DNA from: Cymbidium sinense | Taxonomy: Eukaryota > Streptophyta > Magnoliopsida > Asparagales > Orchidaceae | Assembly: GCA_021442155.1 (NCBI GenBank) | Contig: CM038229.1 | Coordinates: forward strand, 98,929,271 to 98,993,270 | DNA: 64,000 nucleotides | Reading direction: 5' to 3' | In this document: positions 24,251 to 37,600 of the stretch, in pieces | Position numbering within the stretch: the stretch's first letter is position 1 | How the letters are laid out: every line of letters begins with the position of its first letter | Program-made: the position numbers and the translations under genes | The notes under the pieces: generated by a model | What the model was told of the DNA's origin: nothing | The model's input: the letters and a program-made list of their open reading frames with translations, nothing else | Databases searched by the model: none

Positions 24251-25628
24251 GATGTTTGTTTAGCTTGTGAATTAAGATGGCATATTTTTCCTAGCTTCTT
24301 ACTTTGATGAATGGCCTGGATGTGATTAGCTCTTAGAAAAATAAATTTTCTATCCAACTAATCAAATCAAAACTAAAATAAATAACTCATAACCTCACTT
24401 AATGCCTAGGTTATAAAACAAGATAAAATATTTATCAACCCTTAGATGTTGTATATTTTCACATTATGCATAAAAACATCTTATTTCACTCATGTTATGG
24501 AGGGCTTCCACCTTTGCGAGAACTTGGCTTAACTTTTGATAGCCATGGTGGAAATAGTGCCTTTTTTTTTTTTTTTGCTAATTTTAGCCATAATACAATT
24601 TCTCATGCATTAGGCATATGAATCCCATAGCTTGTGTCAAATGTCAAAAATGAAAATAAAACATAAAAAGAATTTGCATTAGATTTAAGTCATTAATCAT
24701 GCCCTACATGATGATCTTGTCTCTTAGGGAGTGTGTTTAAGGACTTAGTCTCTTTCTAAATAAATAACGAGATAGCTATCTTGCAAAAGCATATGACTTG
24801 CCTACATGTATTTAAAATCAGGAGGAGTTAGTTACGCCACCCCAAGCGTAAGTCCAATAGGGTGGTTTATCCTCTCTATAAAGGTAAACCAAATACTCAT
24901 TTTTTCTTAGATTTAGGTCTTGCCCTTGCCAAAGCTCCTTAGATTTAGGTTCTGAGGTTGCTACTTCCCTGTGGGCTATAAGCATAAATCCTCACCTCTT
25001 AGGCATTTCCATGATCTTGTGTTGGAATTGTAAACTTTAGATTTCTAATAAAAATTCAACTCAAATAAATCACTTCAATTTCAAAATATGAAGTCTAACC
25101 ATAGGATAGTTTGGGATGCTTACTAGGCTTTCTAGTATCATAAGCATCCCCTACTTATCTTTCTTTCATTTTGATAATAACTCCCCTTGATCAATCCCAC
25201 TTGATCTTCTAAAATAAACCAATTAATTGATAGTCCCTATCTTTGAAACTTTGGAGATAATAATCATTTACCTTAATTGAGAGTATTCTAAGGAATCTCA
25301 TTTTTAAGATGTAATTAACTATGGGGCTTACCTCATGGGAACTTAACCCCATTTTAAAATAAACTCGCTTTAATTTTTTTCATGTAAAGTAGGGAAGAAT
25401 CTGTACATTATGATGACCCATAGTTTTAGGAGTCCTTATTAAGGTGATTAGGTCCATTGTAGGATGGACTTCTATCTCTCAAAATAGTACATCATTCCTC
25501 AATGTCATTCATCACCCTAATAAGAACATCCAGATGTTATGTCCTATAAAAGAAAGTGTTTGAATATTTTTTCTTCATTTAATTTTTTCTTTAGAAAGAT
25601 AGATGAAGAATTGAAAATTTTCACCACA

Positions 25629-25633
25629 TAGCC
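25629..25633. repeat. Target-site duplication of F1, right copy (TAGCC)
   Basis: TAGCC follows the terminal CA of F1. It pairs with GAGCC at 6504-6508 with one substitution. Confidence 0.8.
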
Positions 25634-28600
25634 AAATATATGATATGCAGAACATGGAATTTAAATCAGCAATGCTCCTAAGAAAGAAAGGCCTAATGCA
25701 ATTGGCTGTAATCATTGAATTAAGCTAAAGGGTTTAATTAAGTACTTTATAACCTTCCCACATATGTGGGTTGGACATGATTTTCTTAAAGGCACTTAAG
25801 TTATTGAACACCTAAATATCTACCCAAGAATTTGATTGATTAAGATTAAGTTTCTAGATTAATTTTTATTTTGGGTTTAATTAAGATTAATGAAATGATT
25901 AAATCATTAATAAATTTGTAAATTAAATAAGTTTTCATTCAAATGAAATAGACTTAGGGAAAAGATTTGGAAAAGGCATCCTAATCTCATTCCCTAAGTC
26001 TATCCACTTCAAGATGATTAACAAGCTTAATTAGTGAATTCATCACTATTTAATAGGTTAATTAATCATTTAATTGATTAAGGAGTGATTAGAAATGAAA
26101 CAAGCAATTGCATAAATTAATCTAATTATAAATTCCAAGAAAATCATGGGAGGCAAAGGTTATCACACTAATTAGCCCTAGAAGTTTTGACTTAATTATT
26201 GAAATAATTAAGGAGTAATTAACATAATTACATCCCAAAGAAAACTCAAATTGAGTAAATGCTACTATTTAAAGTCAATTAAACTTAATTTTATATTATT
26301 CCCCTTTGAATTATCTTTAAAATGAAGTTGAGTTTTCTTTGTTATTTTTCTACATTTAGTTATGAATTTTTGAGATTAATTGGTCATTAAATCACCTAAT
26401 TACATAACTAAACTCATCTATGCTGGCTACTAACACGTGCGCATTCCATGTGGTGTGATGGGATTGGTTATTTAAGTTATCAAATTAGATGTTCGTATGC
26501 GGCAACACTTCTTCTAGACTGCGATCAAGGATCGACAATCGATTAAACTCATAGTTCCAAAGGATTAAATCATCACATCTAAAGTGTTTAATCAGGACCA
26601 TCCATCTAAAACACGCGGGATGGACGATCCATGATTCATCCCTCCCTGGGAGATTGAGATCATCCATCCTGGCTTCATCTATACTCACTGAGCTGGATTG
26701 TGGATTTAACCCACACCATCAAGAAGTAAGGAGAAACACATCCAATGATACAAATGTAATGGGATTGCACTTCCTTTACAAATGACCAAAGAATTTTCAA
26801 TGGGAGCTTGGTTTTGAAGCATACATAGTCGGCTACACCGATGCTCCCAACTAGAGGTAGCTTTGTCTAGTGGAGATGAAGCTGAAGGTTTGAAGGTTTA
26901 AGATGAAGTAGATCTCTAATTGGCCAAGCTCCCCTTCAATTGCTTGTAGCTTTGGTCTAACTCCCCTTCTCGTGGCTTGGATGCTTGGATTTGCTTTGGA
27001 TGAGCTCGACTGCCTTGATGGTGCTTGCAATAAGAATAGAACTTTTGGGTATTGAGTGATTTTGAAATCTCCTCACCTCCTATTTTTGGCTTAAGCAATT
27101 GAGAATGGGAATTTAAATTGAGCTTGAGTGCTTGGAAAACATGAAGAAGCTTGCCTAGGTCCTCGAGTTCAATCGAAAAAGTGGGAAAATTGGAATGGAA
27201 TGAGGGAGTATATCTCCCCTACATGAATCGGATGACCATGAGCATCCTTGCCATTTTGATCAAATTGATCTTATGGAATGATTTGTTTAGGTTGTTAGAG
27301 TCCCATGTGGTTCAATTTTCAGAGTAGTGGGAGTGTGGAGGTGCACATGGGTTAAAATGGGTGTGGGAGGTGATCCATGTGGAGAATTGTGAGGGTGGTC
27401 GATTTATCTTTTTGCTTTGGCAACCAAACCCATTGGTCATGTGCACCACCCTCCTTGTTGTCCAAATGCCCACTAAGAGGATGTCAAGTGGTCTTGAGTT
27501 GAATATGATCAAATAAGTGAATTTGATCATAAGTTATCCTTGACCTAGGGGTAAAATGATCATTTAGCATTGATTTTGATTTGGACATATTTAGAATGAT
27601 TGAAAAATGGGTTGTGCCAATTTTGATGAATTTGTGTTGATTTGATATGATTTGGCTCATGTTGACCCATTTAGGTCAAAATAGGTCAACTTAGGTCAAA
27701 CCAAGGGTTGGGTCAAGTTCATATGATCATTTAAAATGTTTTGGTGTCATTGGTTTGGTTTGATTTGATTTATATATGGTTTTGATTCATTTGAATTCAT
27801 TTAAGTCAAATGGTCAAGTTGACCAATTTGACACCAATTGGTTAGGTCATGGGTTGGTTTAGGCTTAGTTGAACATTTGAAATATTTTTGCAAGCTTTAG
27901 TTTCAATCAATTTGGTTTGATTTTAGCTTGATTTTACCTTTTAGGTCAAGTTGGGTTCAAGGTCAATTAGGCTAGGTTGGGTCCAGTTAATTGGCTTTGG
28001 TCAAGTTCAACAAGTGATTTAAAATGACCCATTGGTTGCAATCAATTTGGCTTATATCAAGATTTGACATATTTTGACTTTTAGGTCAACTTGGTTTAAC
28101 TTGGGTCAAGTGGCCAATTGGGCTAGGTTTGGCTCAAATGATGACTTGGTCAAGTCCAATCATTGATCATGAATTAGTTTTGATCAATGGTTTCAATCAA
28201 TTTGGCCTATAGTGGATTTTAGCTTGTTTGGGTTTTATTTGTGTTAAGTGTTGACTTGTCAAAGGCTAGGTTTGACTTGGTTTGACCTAATTTGAGTGAT
28301 TGATCATCTTATGATGATTTTTGCTCACAATGTGAGGCTTAGATGGGCTTAGTTCAATCTAATTTGGGTAGGATTAGAATTTGGCTTAAAAGGTGTTTTA
28401 GGTCACTTTGGGTCAAGTGAGCCTAAGTGAGTCAATTGACTTGATCAAGGCTTGATTCAAGTTTGGTTGAACTCATATGGACTTATGATTGAAATATAAA
28501 TCCATTTGCAAGTGATTTGGAGTCAAATGGGTTTTGATTCATTTGACATTTCAAGTTCAAAGGATGAATAAGAGTTTGATTTGGGTTTGAGTTTTGAGTT

Positions 28601-29430
28601 TAGTTTTGGTTTGATGATTGAAGTTTATGATTGAATTTGGTTTTTGATTGAAGGATTGGATTAAGGAGAATAAAATCTAAGTTCAAGAATTCAACTTGAA
28701 AGGTTATAGTTGGTTTTAGGTTAGATTTAAGTTTGAGTTTTGAATTTGGTTTTGTTATTTGAATTTATATTTCATGTATATTTGTGAATATAAATGAGAA
28801 TATAAATGGGTTATGAGAAAATCTCTTGAGTTTGAATTGATTTGGATTTGATTTGAGCTAAGTCCATAAGATAAAATCAAAGTGGCTTAGAAAGATTTTG
28901 ATTTGAATTGATCATGGATTTCAATCATTTGGAATTGATTCATGATTTGAGAAAGTCCATCGGAATTGATTGAATTTCACAAAAAATCAATTAAGTTGGA
29001 ATTGATTTAAGATTTGATTTTGAATTAAAGTTGATTTGAGTAAATCCATTAGAATTGATTTGAATTTGAGAAAATTAATTAAGTTGGAATTGATTTAAGA
29101 TTTGATTTGAAGTTGATTTGAGTTTGAAGTTGATTTGGATTTGATAAAATCAATTAAGTTGGAATTGATTTGAGTTTGAAGTTGGTTTGGATTTGGAGTT
29201 TGACTTGAAAGAACAAGTAAGGATTTGGTGCAAGTTATGGTAGGCAAGTTTTCCTAACTCCCCAAGGCATGAAATATTTCTATGGCTAACTCTTCTAAGT
29301 GTCTAAAGTTAGTTAAATATTCACCTAATCACTAAAAGTTTCTTAAGGCTAAGGAACTCTTAGTGTCAAAGAGGAGTCCTATGTCTAAGATGGAGAGGGT
29401 GAGAGCTCATTCTAAAAAATGAGGTCAACA
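25634..29430 (-). mobile_element. Solo LTR R1 (inverted), right fragment = LTR 5' portion
   Basis: On the minus strand this begins TGTTGACCTCATTTTTTAG (29430 leftward) and follows the F1 LTR to 'catatcatatatttggct', where F1 interrupts it. It includes the inverted TTGACC array (27660-28440) and the GC-richer block with 'ccatccaaaacacgcgg'-like sequence. It ends in CA at 29429-29430 and is followed by TTAAC. Together with 2938-6508 it forms one LTR. ORFs at 26485-27530 fall in this LTR and are not conserved in other copies. Confidence 0.85.
27660..28440 (-). repeat. TTGACC-rich array in R1 (inverted)
   Basis: Dense GGTCAA/GGTCAAG cores on the plus strand are the inverse of the arrays at 7395-8180 and 19365-20076. 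This confirms R1 belongs to the same LTR family as F1. Confidence 0.7.
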
Positions 29431-29435
29431 TTAAC
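29431..29435. repeat. Target-site duplication of solo LTR R1, right copy (TTAAC)
   Basis: Perfect match to TTAAC at 2933-2937, directly after the LTR terminal CA. Confidence 0.85.
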
Positions 29436-31516
29436 TAACATAAATAAAGATCTTTAGTGAGCTTAAACAGCTTACTTATCAACATAAAATGGTTCTTAAT
29501 GCCTCATGCTTAACTCCACTTGGATGAGTTGAGAAGAGCTGAAATAGCTTAAGTGAATCTCACAAAATTTGATTATTCATTAATGAGCATGAGCCAACTA
29601 TTCAAGTTTAAAGATTCAATAAATAAATTTAATGCAAACAAAGATACAACATTTTAAGTAAAATATAAACGACTTTGCTTTACATTCACCACCAAATATG
29701 TAATTCTTCATACAAGACAGTGACACTAAATTAAATTCGCTAATTAAAGAGCTTCTTCAATACAAAACTTAGAAAATTTCCATCATAATATGATTTTCAA
29801 AATTAATAATTTCATCAACTTGATGAAATTATCTAAGCCAAAATATCACGTGCATTGACAATTTTAGTGTGCAAATTTTAATGTTTGAAAAGGCTACAGG
29901 CTAAATTAGGATTAAATAAAAATATAAAATTAATCTCATAATTTATAAATAAAATAATCTAAATTATTAAATACTCACATGGGCCCGATAGAGTGTTGAA
30001 TGGTTAAATTTAGGTATCCGAGGATGTTGTTAAAGGTTAATTTAAATGTATTCTCGTGAATTATGCAAATATTTTGAAGGAAGATAACCATTGTGAAAGC
30101 TTGGGCATATTTTTAAAATTTAATTTTCTAAGTATATGCTTATGTATGTATTTTAACAAGTCAATGCATCCATATGGTGAAAGTTAAGTCATTTTTGATC
30201 AAATCCTTCTCCCCATAGGAATGAGTCGATAAGATTCTTTTCAATAAAAAATTAAGTGATTAATCTCAGTAAGGTTGCATATAAAAAATTAATATAACAT
30301 GACACCTTCAAGTTGATCACATTTGGACTAGTCTTTCTTTTTTGTAATGCCTTTAATAATTTTAATATGGTTATTTCATGTTAAAAATATAGATATTTAA
30401 TTTAAATAATCTTAAAATATTACATTTTTTTCAATCCATAGATCCAATCCTCCTCCTATAGGAGTAGAGTTGACAAGATCCAATATGATATAATAAGATT
30501 TCAAAATTTTATACGATCCCTACGAGCAAAGAGTAGAGTTGACAATGTCTACCCGATGATGATGCATTGATTAAGAATATCAACCAAAGGGGTTTACTAT
30601 TATCAAAATTTCCTACAATATTCAATGTTAAGTGAAATTTCTATCAATTAACAAATATTCAAGAAATTTTTAGAATAAAAAATTATTTAAATAAAATTCA
30701 TCATAAAAAAATAATAATAAATTCATCCACCCCTTCCACAACTATTTATCGAGAGTGACAAATTTAATATTAACCCAAACCTAACAAAAGAGTCAATGTC
30801 ATATTATATATACTACTATATTTACACTCAAAATATTCTACACTAGTGGCTCGTGTCCTGTCCCATGGTTTGGCCGAGACTCTACATTTGAAGTGGTTAT
30901 GACTAGAGCTCTCAACCGAAAGTGGTTTGACTAGTAGGATCCACTAAATTACGGTCATGACTATAGCCCTTATGTCCCCTAATTATTTTCTACCCCTTTG
31001 AGTTGTGGATCATAGGGTATACCTAATAGGCATATAGCCAATTGTTAACTTGGACTTAAGATTGTCCCATTTGACAAATATCAACCTTAGTCTACATGAT
31101 TTCCTTGACAACACGACAATCTTTTGATCAAGTTAGGTCAACTACCTCCTTTGACTAAGTGGACTAGGGATCATGATATCTTGGGATGATGGAACCATGG
31201 GATCTTGATTGCGCTTCATCATTCCCCAACCATATGCTTCAAGCATAAAAATGATGAATTTCATTAAATTTCAAATATGAATTCTTGCTACTATATGCTA
31301 AGAAATTAGGCCTATGACTAGCCTAATAGAAAGTTCTCTGCATTAGGAGGGTAATTAACTATGGGTGCCATATAAAACTTGAAACCGATTTAAAGTCTAA
31401 CAAAATGAGGGTGAAATCTTTAGGTAGTGTCTTATTTATCCACTACAAACAATCATCTACCATCTAAAAATTTTGTTCGACACTAAATCTAAACTCTCAT
31501 TTCATCGAAGAGCACA
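29436..31516 (+). mobile_element. L2: LTR copy of the E3-like Tat family (5' part unclear)
   Basis: Collinear with L1, L3 and L4 from about 29700: 'gatgaaattatctaagcc', 'cacatgggcccgatag', 'gtatccgaggatgttgttaa', 'gagtcaatgtcatatta' and 'ggagggtaattaactatggg' occur in the same order. It ends 'gaagagcaca' at 31516, followed by a PBS-like stub. Its left side joins 2937 across the R1 insertion, where the LTR start is not clear. No coding sequence. Confidence 0.6.
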
Positions 31517-31530
31517 AATTTTTGAGCGAT
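31517..31530 (+). repeat. Primer-binding-site stub after L2
   Basis: 'aatttttgagcgat' directly follows the L2 end and resembles the TTTTTGGTGACT after L3 and the TTTTGTCAACTC after L4. The sequence then switches to the body of another LTR copy (L3), not to a leader. Confidence 0.45.
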
Positions 31531-34500
31531 TTTTCCATTAGAAATGTCCCTCTCATCGGGCATTCCCCATCTATCTTTCCTCTTCTTCTCGCTTTATAGT
31601 CCAATATGCACAACCTCTTTTTAATCATTCCCTTCACCGTAGTCAAGAAGGAACTCTATCATCGACGAGTTCCACTGGTCTCGGCATTTTCCCATTTCCC
31701 CTCTCTTGCCACTCCAACAAGTTGTATGAGAGACCATTCTTCCTCACTCCTTTGCTTTGTTGTCAAAATAATACATATTTGAATTTGATTTTACTTTTGG
31801 CATTCAATTGAACCTCTCAATGGTCTTATTTCCATTCTAACTCATTAGGGTAAAAAATCAGCCTTAAGTGCCATCGATTTTAAGTCCCTAATCGTTACAT
31901 TGGCTAGCAAATTTAATATTGTCTTTGATTATGGATATGTAAACATGTGTGTGGAGATTTTATATGTATACGTATTTATTTTTATGCAAGTTTGAAGACC
32001 TCACATGCTCATCGTATGCGACGAGATGAAAATTAGATGAGGTGTTTAAAACAAACGCCGCTCACCAGAGCGTCAGCCCAAAAGTTGTTAGATGTTGCAC
32101 CCTATGCCAAAATGTTAAAATGTCATCAAATTTTTGGGACTTAACAAAAAAATGATTTAACATTAAGTTAAATATAAAATATAAAGCCCTAAAGAAATGA
32201 ATTAGAAATTAAATATAGATGAACATGAAATGAATTTGAAAGAGACTTGATTACAAATAAAGCGAAAGTCATATTTCAAATAAGAAAATAGGGATCAAAC
32301 TCAAGTAAACTTATAAAACATAAAATAAACTTGAATTCCTTTGACATACATGAATCGAATCTCACAATATTTTGCTTAAAATAATCCAAAAGGAGAATCT
32401 AGTGAATTATTGAAGACTTATAGTGGGATTAAAATATAACTTATAAGCATACAAATGTGGTTCAAATGAGACTTTTAGAGGACTTATATTAAGCCAAATA
32501 ACTCACCATTAGATATAAACAAGTCATCCTAATGAATACTAAACTCTATCATGACTCATTTCAAATGATTGGAGGAGAGGAAAAGTTTTGTAGGAGGCTT
32601 GAAATGAATTTAAAGGGCTTGTTAACAAGCATAAAAGAGAGTCATCACTGATTATTGTGATTACTTTATGATTCACTTCTAGATAAATAAAAGGATTTAT
32701 ATGAGTACATAGTTTAGCTATTCAAGTTTTAAGAAGCTTAAATGTTCATTCACAAATTAAGGAGGTTGATTAAGTGGTTCATCAACAAGCACAAATCATA
32801 AGTGTTGCTTCCTAATAAATGGTTGAACCATATCATACGAAAGTGAATTGGAATAAACCTAGTTGAATCACGACTAAACTACACAAATGCTTAGAATAGT
32901 CTCAATGACTCATTATTAAGTGCAACAAATTCTCTAGTGAATAATAAACGTTCTCCAATTTATTTCAATATAGTGAGAGAAGTCAAAGAATTCATTATAA
33001 GTATGTAATAAATTTGAAGCCTTATTGATAAGCATAAGAAATATATATGAATCTCGGATGCTCAACTACTAAAGAAGCAAATTTGAATTATGATATGCTA
33101 TTCTAAATAGCAATAAAAGTCTAAAACCTCTTCAATACCACCAAATGCAATTCTTCTTACAAGCATGAAGATGATGCTAAATTAAATTCTCCATGAATTA
33201 TGGAGCTTCTTTCAATCCAAAAATTAAGAAATTTCATACTAATTATGATTTTTAAAATCGTGATTTCATTAATCGGATGAAATTATCTAAGTTATAAATA
33301 CGCATTAACATAATACTAAATGTTTAGATTCAAGTGAGAGGATGAAGGCTAAAATATAAATAAATTCAAAATTTATTTTGTATTCTAGAAAACATTACAA
33401 ATTCATATTTATATCTCAAGAATATAAATATTTGAAAGAATTAATCATTAAATTTTCAAAATATAAATATATTTTTTGAAATATAAAAGATATTCAGTTG
33501 CAAAGTCATGCAATACTACGAGCTTTAGCCTATCAATATGATCTTTTGTTAGAGCTAAATAGAGTTGATAGGATCTAAAGTTCTTAAATATATTCAATTC
33601 AATCAATTAACCACTCGATGATGGTTGTTGAATGGAGATTTCAACGAGGAGGATACTTCCATCAAATGTGATTTTAATTTTAGATCAAATTAACTTAAAT
33701 TGAGTATCATTCCAAATAAATCTTATATATCACTATGCTATTAATGGTTAAATGAAATTCAATCTTTAAATTTAAAGCAAACTCTATTCAATCCACATTC
33801 CATAACTATTTATTAAAGGTGATGAATTAAGAAAACTCTAGCTCATAAAGGAGCCAATGTCAAATCAAATATATTTTTATATTCACTCTCAATAAATCTC
33901 ATACTAGTAAGAATGTGGTTGTGTCCCCGACTATATAATTTGGCGAAGCGCACATATGATGCGCACCGGAGTGCTCGATTGGTGGTTGCTAACAATGAAA
34001 TCATTATATTACAATCACGATTGTAGCTCGTATGCTCCCTAAATGGCTCTACATCTTGAGATGTGAATCATAGGGTACACTTGATAAGGAAAAATCTCTA
34101 TGTCGGGGGACTTAAGCTTATCTCCTTAGACAAACACCACCCCAAATTCCTTTGAACTCATGGCTTCGATATGGATCCTTGGTCATGTTGGATCGACTTC
34201 CTCCTCCTAAGTAGACTAGGGACCGTGCCCCGGGATGATAGAATGATGGGATCTAGATCACACATCATCATTCCACCAACCATATGCTTTAAGTTAAATA
34301 ATGGTGAATTTCATAAATTCTAAATCCCAAATTTTAATACTCCATATACTACTACGCTACGCATTTAGAGATCACGACTAGCCTTAATCGAAAGATCTTT
34401 CTATTAGGAGGGTAATTAATTATAGGTGCTTGCACTTATAGGAAACCTAGAACTAGATCTAAAGTCCTCACAAGGATGAAATCTAGTCTCTTATCTACTA

Positions 34501-34596
34501 TCTCATGTGCCTCTCATCTACCTTCTAAAAATTTCACCAACACTTAAATCATACACTCTTCAATATGAGAGGTCGGTGGTGAACTTTGAGCCCACA
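31526..34596 (+). mobile_element. L3: 5'-truncated LTR of E3-like family
   Basis: Collinear with 35671-38741 at a nearly constant offset of 4143-4145 bp. Anchors are 'ccccatctatctttcctctt' at 31565 and 35710 and 'gagaggtcggtgg' at 34567 and 38710. It lacks about 1.06 kb found at the start of L4 (34610-35670). It ends 'gagcccaca' at 34596. Inside are GAAATGAATTTAAAGGGCTT-type AT-rich stretches and the 'catgtgtgtggagatt' segment. No coding signal is seen. Confidence 0.7.
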
Positions 34597-34609
34597 AATT
34601 TTTGGTGAC
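34597..34609 (+). repeat. Primer-binding-site stub between L3 and L4
   Basis: 'aatttttggtgac' sits between the L3 end (cccaca) and a TG at 34610. TTTGGTGAC fits the TGGCGACTC-type PBS reported for Ogre/Tat elements (tRNA-Arg primer). Only the first part of the PBS is present before the next LTR starts. Confidence 0.5.
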
Positions 34610-37600
34610 TGTTGGGATTGACCTCCATGCATATGCCATAAGTCAAGTCGAGTTTACATGACTAAGTCGGACTTGATTCAAATGCATAAATCGATAAATA
34701 TCGACTGCCAAAATTAGTCAAAATAATGTCCATCAATGAACGGACTTTGCCATCACATTCATAACATCAAAATTGAATAGAATATTAATATTGTATATTC
34801 TAATGGTAGATCGATCAAGAGATTAGCCAATGTGCTAATGCACATACCGAGTAGGGAACGTAATGATGTCCAAATGACCTCCATTCATAAAATTGATTGT
34901 GTCGTTAGCTTAAAAATTTTAAAATCTATTAAATGAAACTATCGTGATCAAATTAAATGAATTTATGTGAACATTGAGCATTCAAAATGATGATGTGCAT
35001 TTCAAACCAAAATTGATCCAATTCGTCATCAAAATGGCTCGATCAAAAAATAGACTACGCCATTGTGCCCAAAATTTTAGAATAACATAAAATAAATATA
35101 TTAACTATATAATATTAATAACATAAAATCCATATTAAGATTGGTTAAATATTAAGAAATTTAACAATGACCTATCTAGCCTAAGCCCAAAACTTTGACG
35201 AGCGATGATCGATGCAAACCTCTCCCTCGATCCAAATGAAACTTTGCTCCTTCATTTTCACCCAACAAAACTTAAGCATCGCCCCACCCACTCAAACACA
35301 AGCCACAAGCACAACTCTCACAAATCTGGCAAAACTATTTCCTCCACAAAAGCGCAAGAGGTTCTCATACATGGGGTATCCAAAAGCTAAAACTACATTC
35401 TCTCATCCGTTCCTCTCTACGGCATTAGTTTGATCGAAGACCCCTTTCTCTCATTCTCGACCCTTTAGACCAAGTCCCTCAATCATAAAACCCATCTCTT
35501 CCGCTCCTTTTCACATCGATCCCTAAAGCTCTCCCTCTCAGTTCATCTCCCATCAAGCCGCAAGAATCCCATCTCCACCAACATGAAGCAGTAAAGCCTC
35601 AACCCATCTATCTCCCTTAAATCAAGCCCCATGCCTTTCTATCCACCTCTTCTCACAATGACGATGGGAAGTGATTCTTCCATCGATGGTCCCTCTCGTT
35701 TTCAGATTTCCCCATCTATCTTTCCTCTTCCTCTCGGTTTATTAATCCAATAGGTTGCACAATCTCTCTTTTGACCAATCCATTTTGAAGGAACTCCGTC
35801 ATCGAGATGGGTTCCTCTCGGTCATTTTTTTTTTTCACCCTCTCGGTTTGCCACTCCAACAAGTCACATGAGAGACCATTCTTCCTCACTCCTTTGGTTA
35901 GTTGTCAAAACAATAGTTAACACACGTATTTACTAATTTGATTTTACTTTTGGCATTCAATTGAACCTCTTAATGGTGTTATTTCCATTCAAACCGATTA
36001 GGATAAAAAACTAGCCTTAAGCACCATCGCTTTTAAGTTGCTAATCGTTACATTGGCTTGCAAAATTTAATATTGTGATTATGGATATGTAAACATGTGT
36101 GTGGAGATTCCATATGTATATGTATTTATTTTATGTGGTTTGAAGACCGTCACACTCATCGAGGCGTGAGATGAAAATCGGCCGAGGTGTTTCAAAACAC
36201 ACCGCCATGCTCATCGGGCATGATGGGGCCTAAAAAAATTGTTAGATGTTGCATCCTAAAATGCTATCAAAATTTCATCAAATTTTTGGGACTTAACAAA
36301 AGAAATTATTTAACATCAAGTTAAAAATAAAATATAAAGTCCTAAAGAAATGAATTGGAAGTTAAATATAAATGAACTTGAAATGAATTTGAAAGAGACT
36401 TAATTACAACTAAAATTGAAAATCATATTTCAAATAAGAAAATAGGGATCAAACTCAAGTGAACCTATAAAACTTGAAATAAACTTGAATTCCTTTGATA
36501 TACATGAACCGAATCTCATAACATTTTTCTTAAAATAATCCAAAAGAGAATCCTAGTAAATCATTGAAGACTTATATTTAAAATATAACTTATAAGCATA
36601 CAAATATGGTTCAAGTGAGACATCTAGAGGACTTATATTAAGCCAAATAACTCACCATTAGATATAAACAAGTCATCGTGATGAATACTAAACTCTAGCA
36701 TGACTCATTTCAAATGATTGGAGGAGAGGAAAAGTTTTGTAGGAGGCTTGAAATGAATTTAAAGGGCTTGTTAACAAGCATAAGAGTCATCATTGATCAT
36801 TGTGATTACTTATGATTCAATTTAAGATAAATAAAAGGTTGATTAAGTTTAGGTTCAAGTGTAAAAGGTTTTATATGAGTACATAGTTTAGCTATCTCAA
36901 GTTTATAAGAAGCTTAAATGTGCGTTAACAAATTAGGGAGGTTGATTAAGTGGTTCATCAACAAGCACAAATCATAAGTTTTGCTTCTTAATAAATGGTT
37001 GAACCATATCATACATTCGTGAATTGGAATAAACCTAGTTGAATCCATGACCGAACTATCTGGATGCTTACAATAGCCTCAATGACTCATTATTCGGCAA
37101 CAAGTTCTCTATTGAATAGTAAACTTTCTCACAATTCATTTCAATCTAGTTGAGAGAAGTCAAAGAATTCATTAAGTATGTGATAAATTTGAAGGCTTAT
37201 TAATAAGCATAAGAAATAGATATGAACCTCTCAAGCTCAACTAAAAGAAGCAAATATGAATCACGATATGCTATTTCAAATTGTAATATAAATCTAAAAT
37301 GCCTTCAATGCCATTGGATCTACAATTCTTACAAGTGTAGCTAAATTAAATTCTCCATGGAGCTTCTTTCAATCCAAAAATTAAGATTTTCATTTTAATT
37401 ATGATTTTTAAAATCAATGATTTCATTAATTAGATAAAATTATCTAGGTGAAAATACCATGGGCCAATACACAATACTTAATGTTTAGGTTCAAGTGTCA
37501 AGGATGTCGTATGGTTAAATTTAAATAAATTTAGAATTTATTTTGTATTGAGAAAACATTGTAAATTCATAATTATATCTCAAGAATATAAATGTTTGAA

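Larger units (their letters stand above)
6509..25628 (+). mobile_element. F1: nearly complete Tat-type Ty3/gypsy LTR retrotransposon, decayed
   Basis: F1 is a 19.1-kb element bounded by TG (6509) and CA (25628) with a 5-bp target duplication, inserted in forward orientation into the inverted solo LTR R1. It has a 5' LTR (6509-11607, lacking its 3' end), a pol remnant (about 12010-15238), a 3.2-kb untranslated region with degenerate tandem repeats, and a 3' LTR (18478-25628, about 7.15 kb). A deletion removed the last 2.1 kb of the 5' LTR, the primer-binding site, gag and protease. The two LTRs differ by many substitutions and small indels, so the insertion is old. It is not autonomous in its present state. 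Confidence 0.85.
18478..25628 (+). mobile_element. F1 3' LTR, complete (about 7.15 kb)
   Basis: It starts TGTTGATCACATTTTTAG and ends ...gaaaattttcaccaca, with terminal TG and CA. The first 5.06 kb is collinear with the 5' LTR, and the last 2.1 kb (23534-25628) is collinear with the R1 fragment at 2938-5000 in inverse orientation. Subregions: AATCAA-rich (18700-19330), TTGACC-rich (19365-20076), GC-richer block with G-box and TATA (20220-21345), AT-rich DNA, a purine tract (24041-24100), then a distal segment ending at the TSD. LTRs of this size are at the long end for plant Ty3/gypsy elements. Confidence 0.85.

Noticed and set aside
24557..24577. Poly-T run as a possible retroposon tail
   Set aside because: It lies inside the F1 3' LTR with no flanking duplication; the matching F3 site simply has no run.
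35205..35433. Two overlapping short ORFs in L4
   Set aside because: They overlap in different frames in a pyrimidine-rich LTR segment, show no domain and have no second copy.
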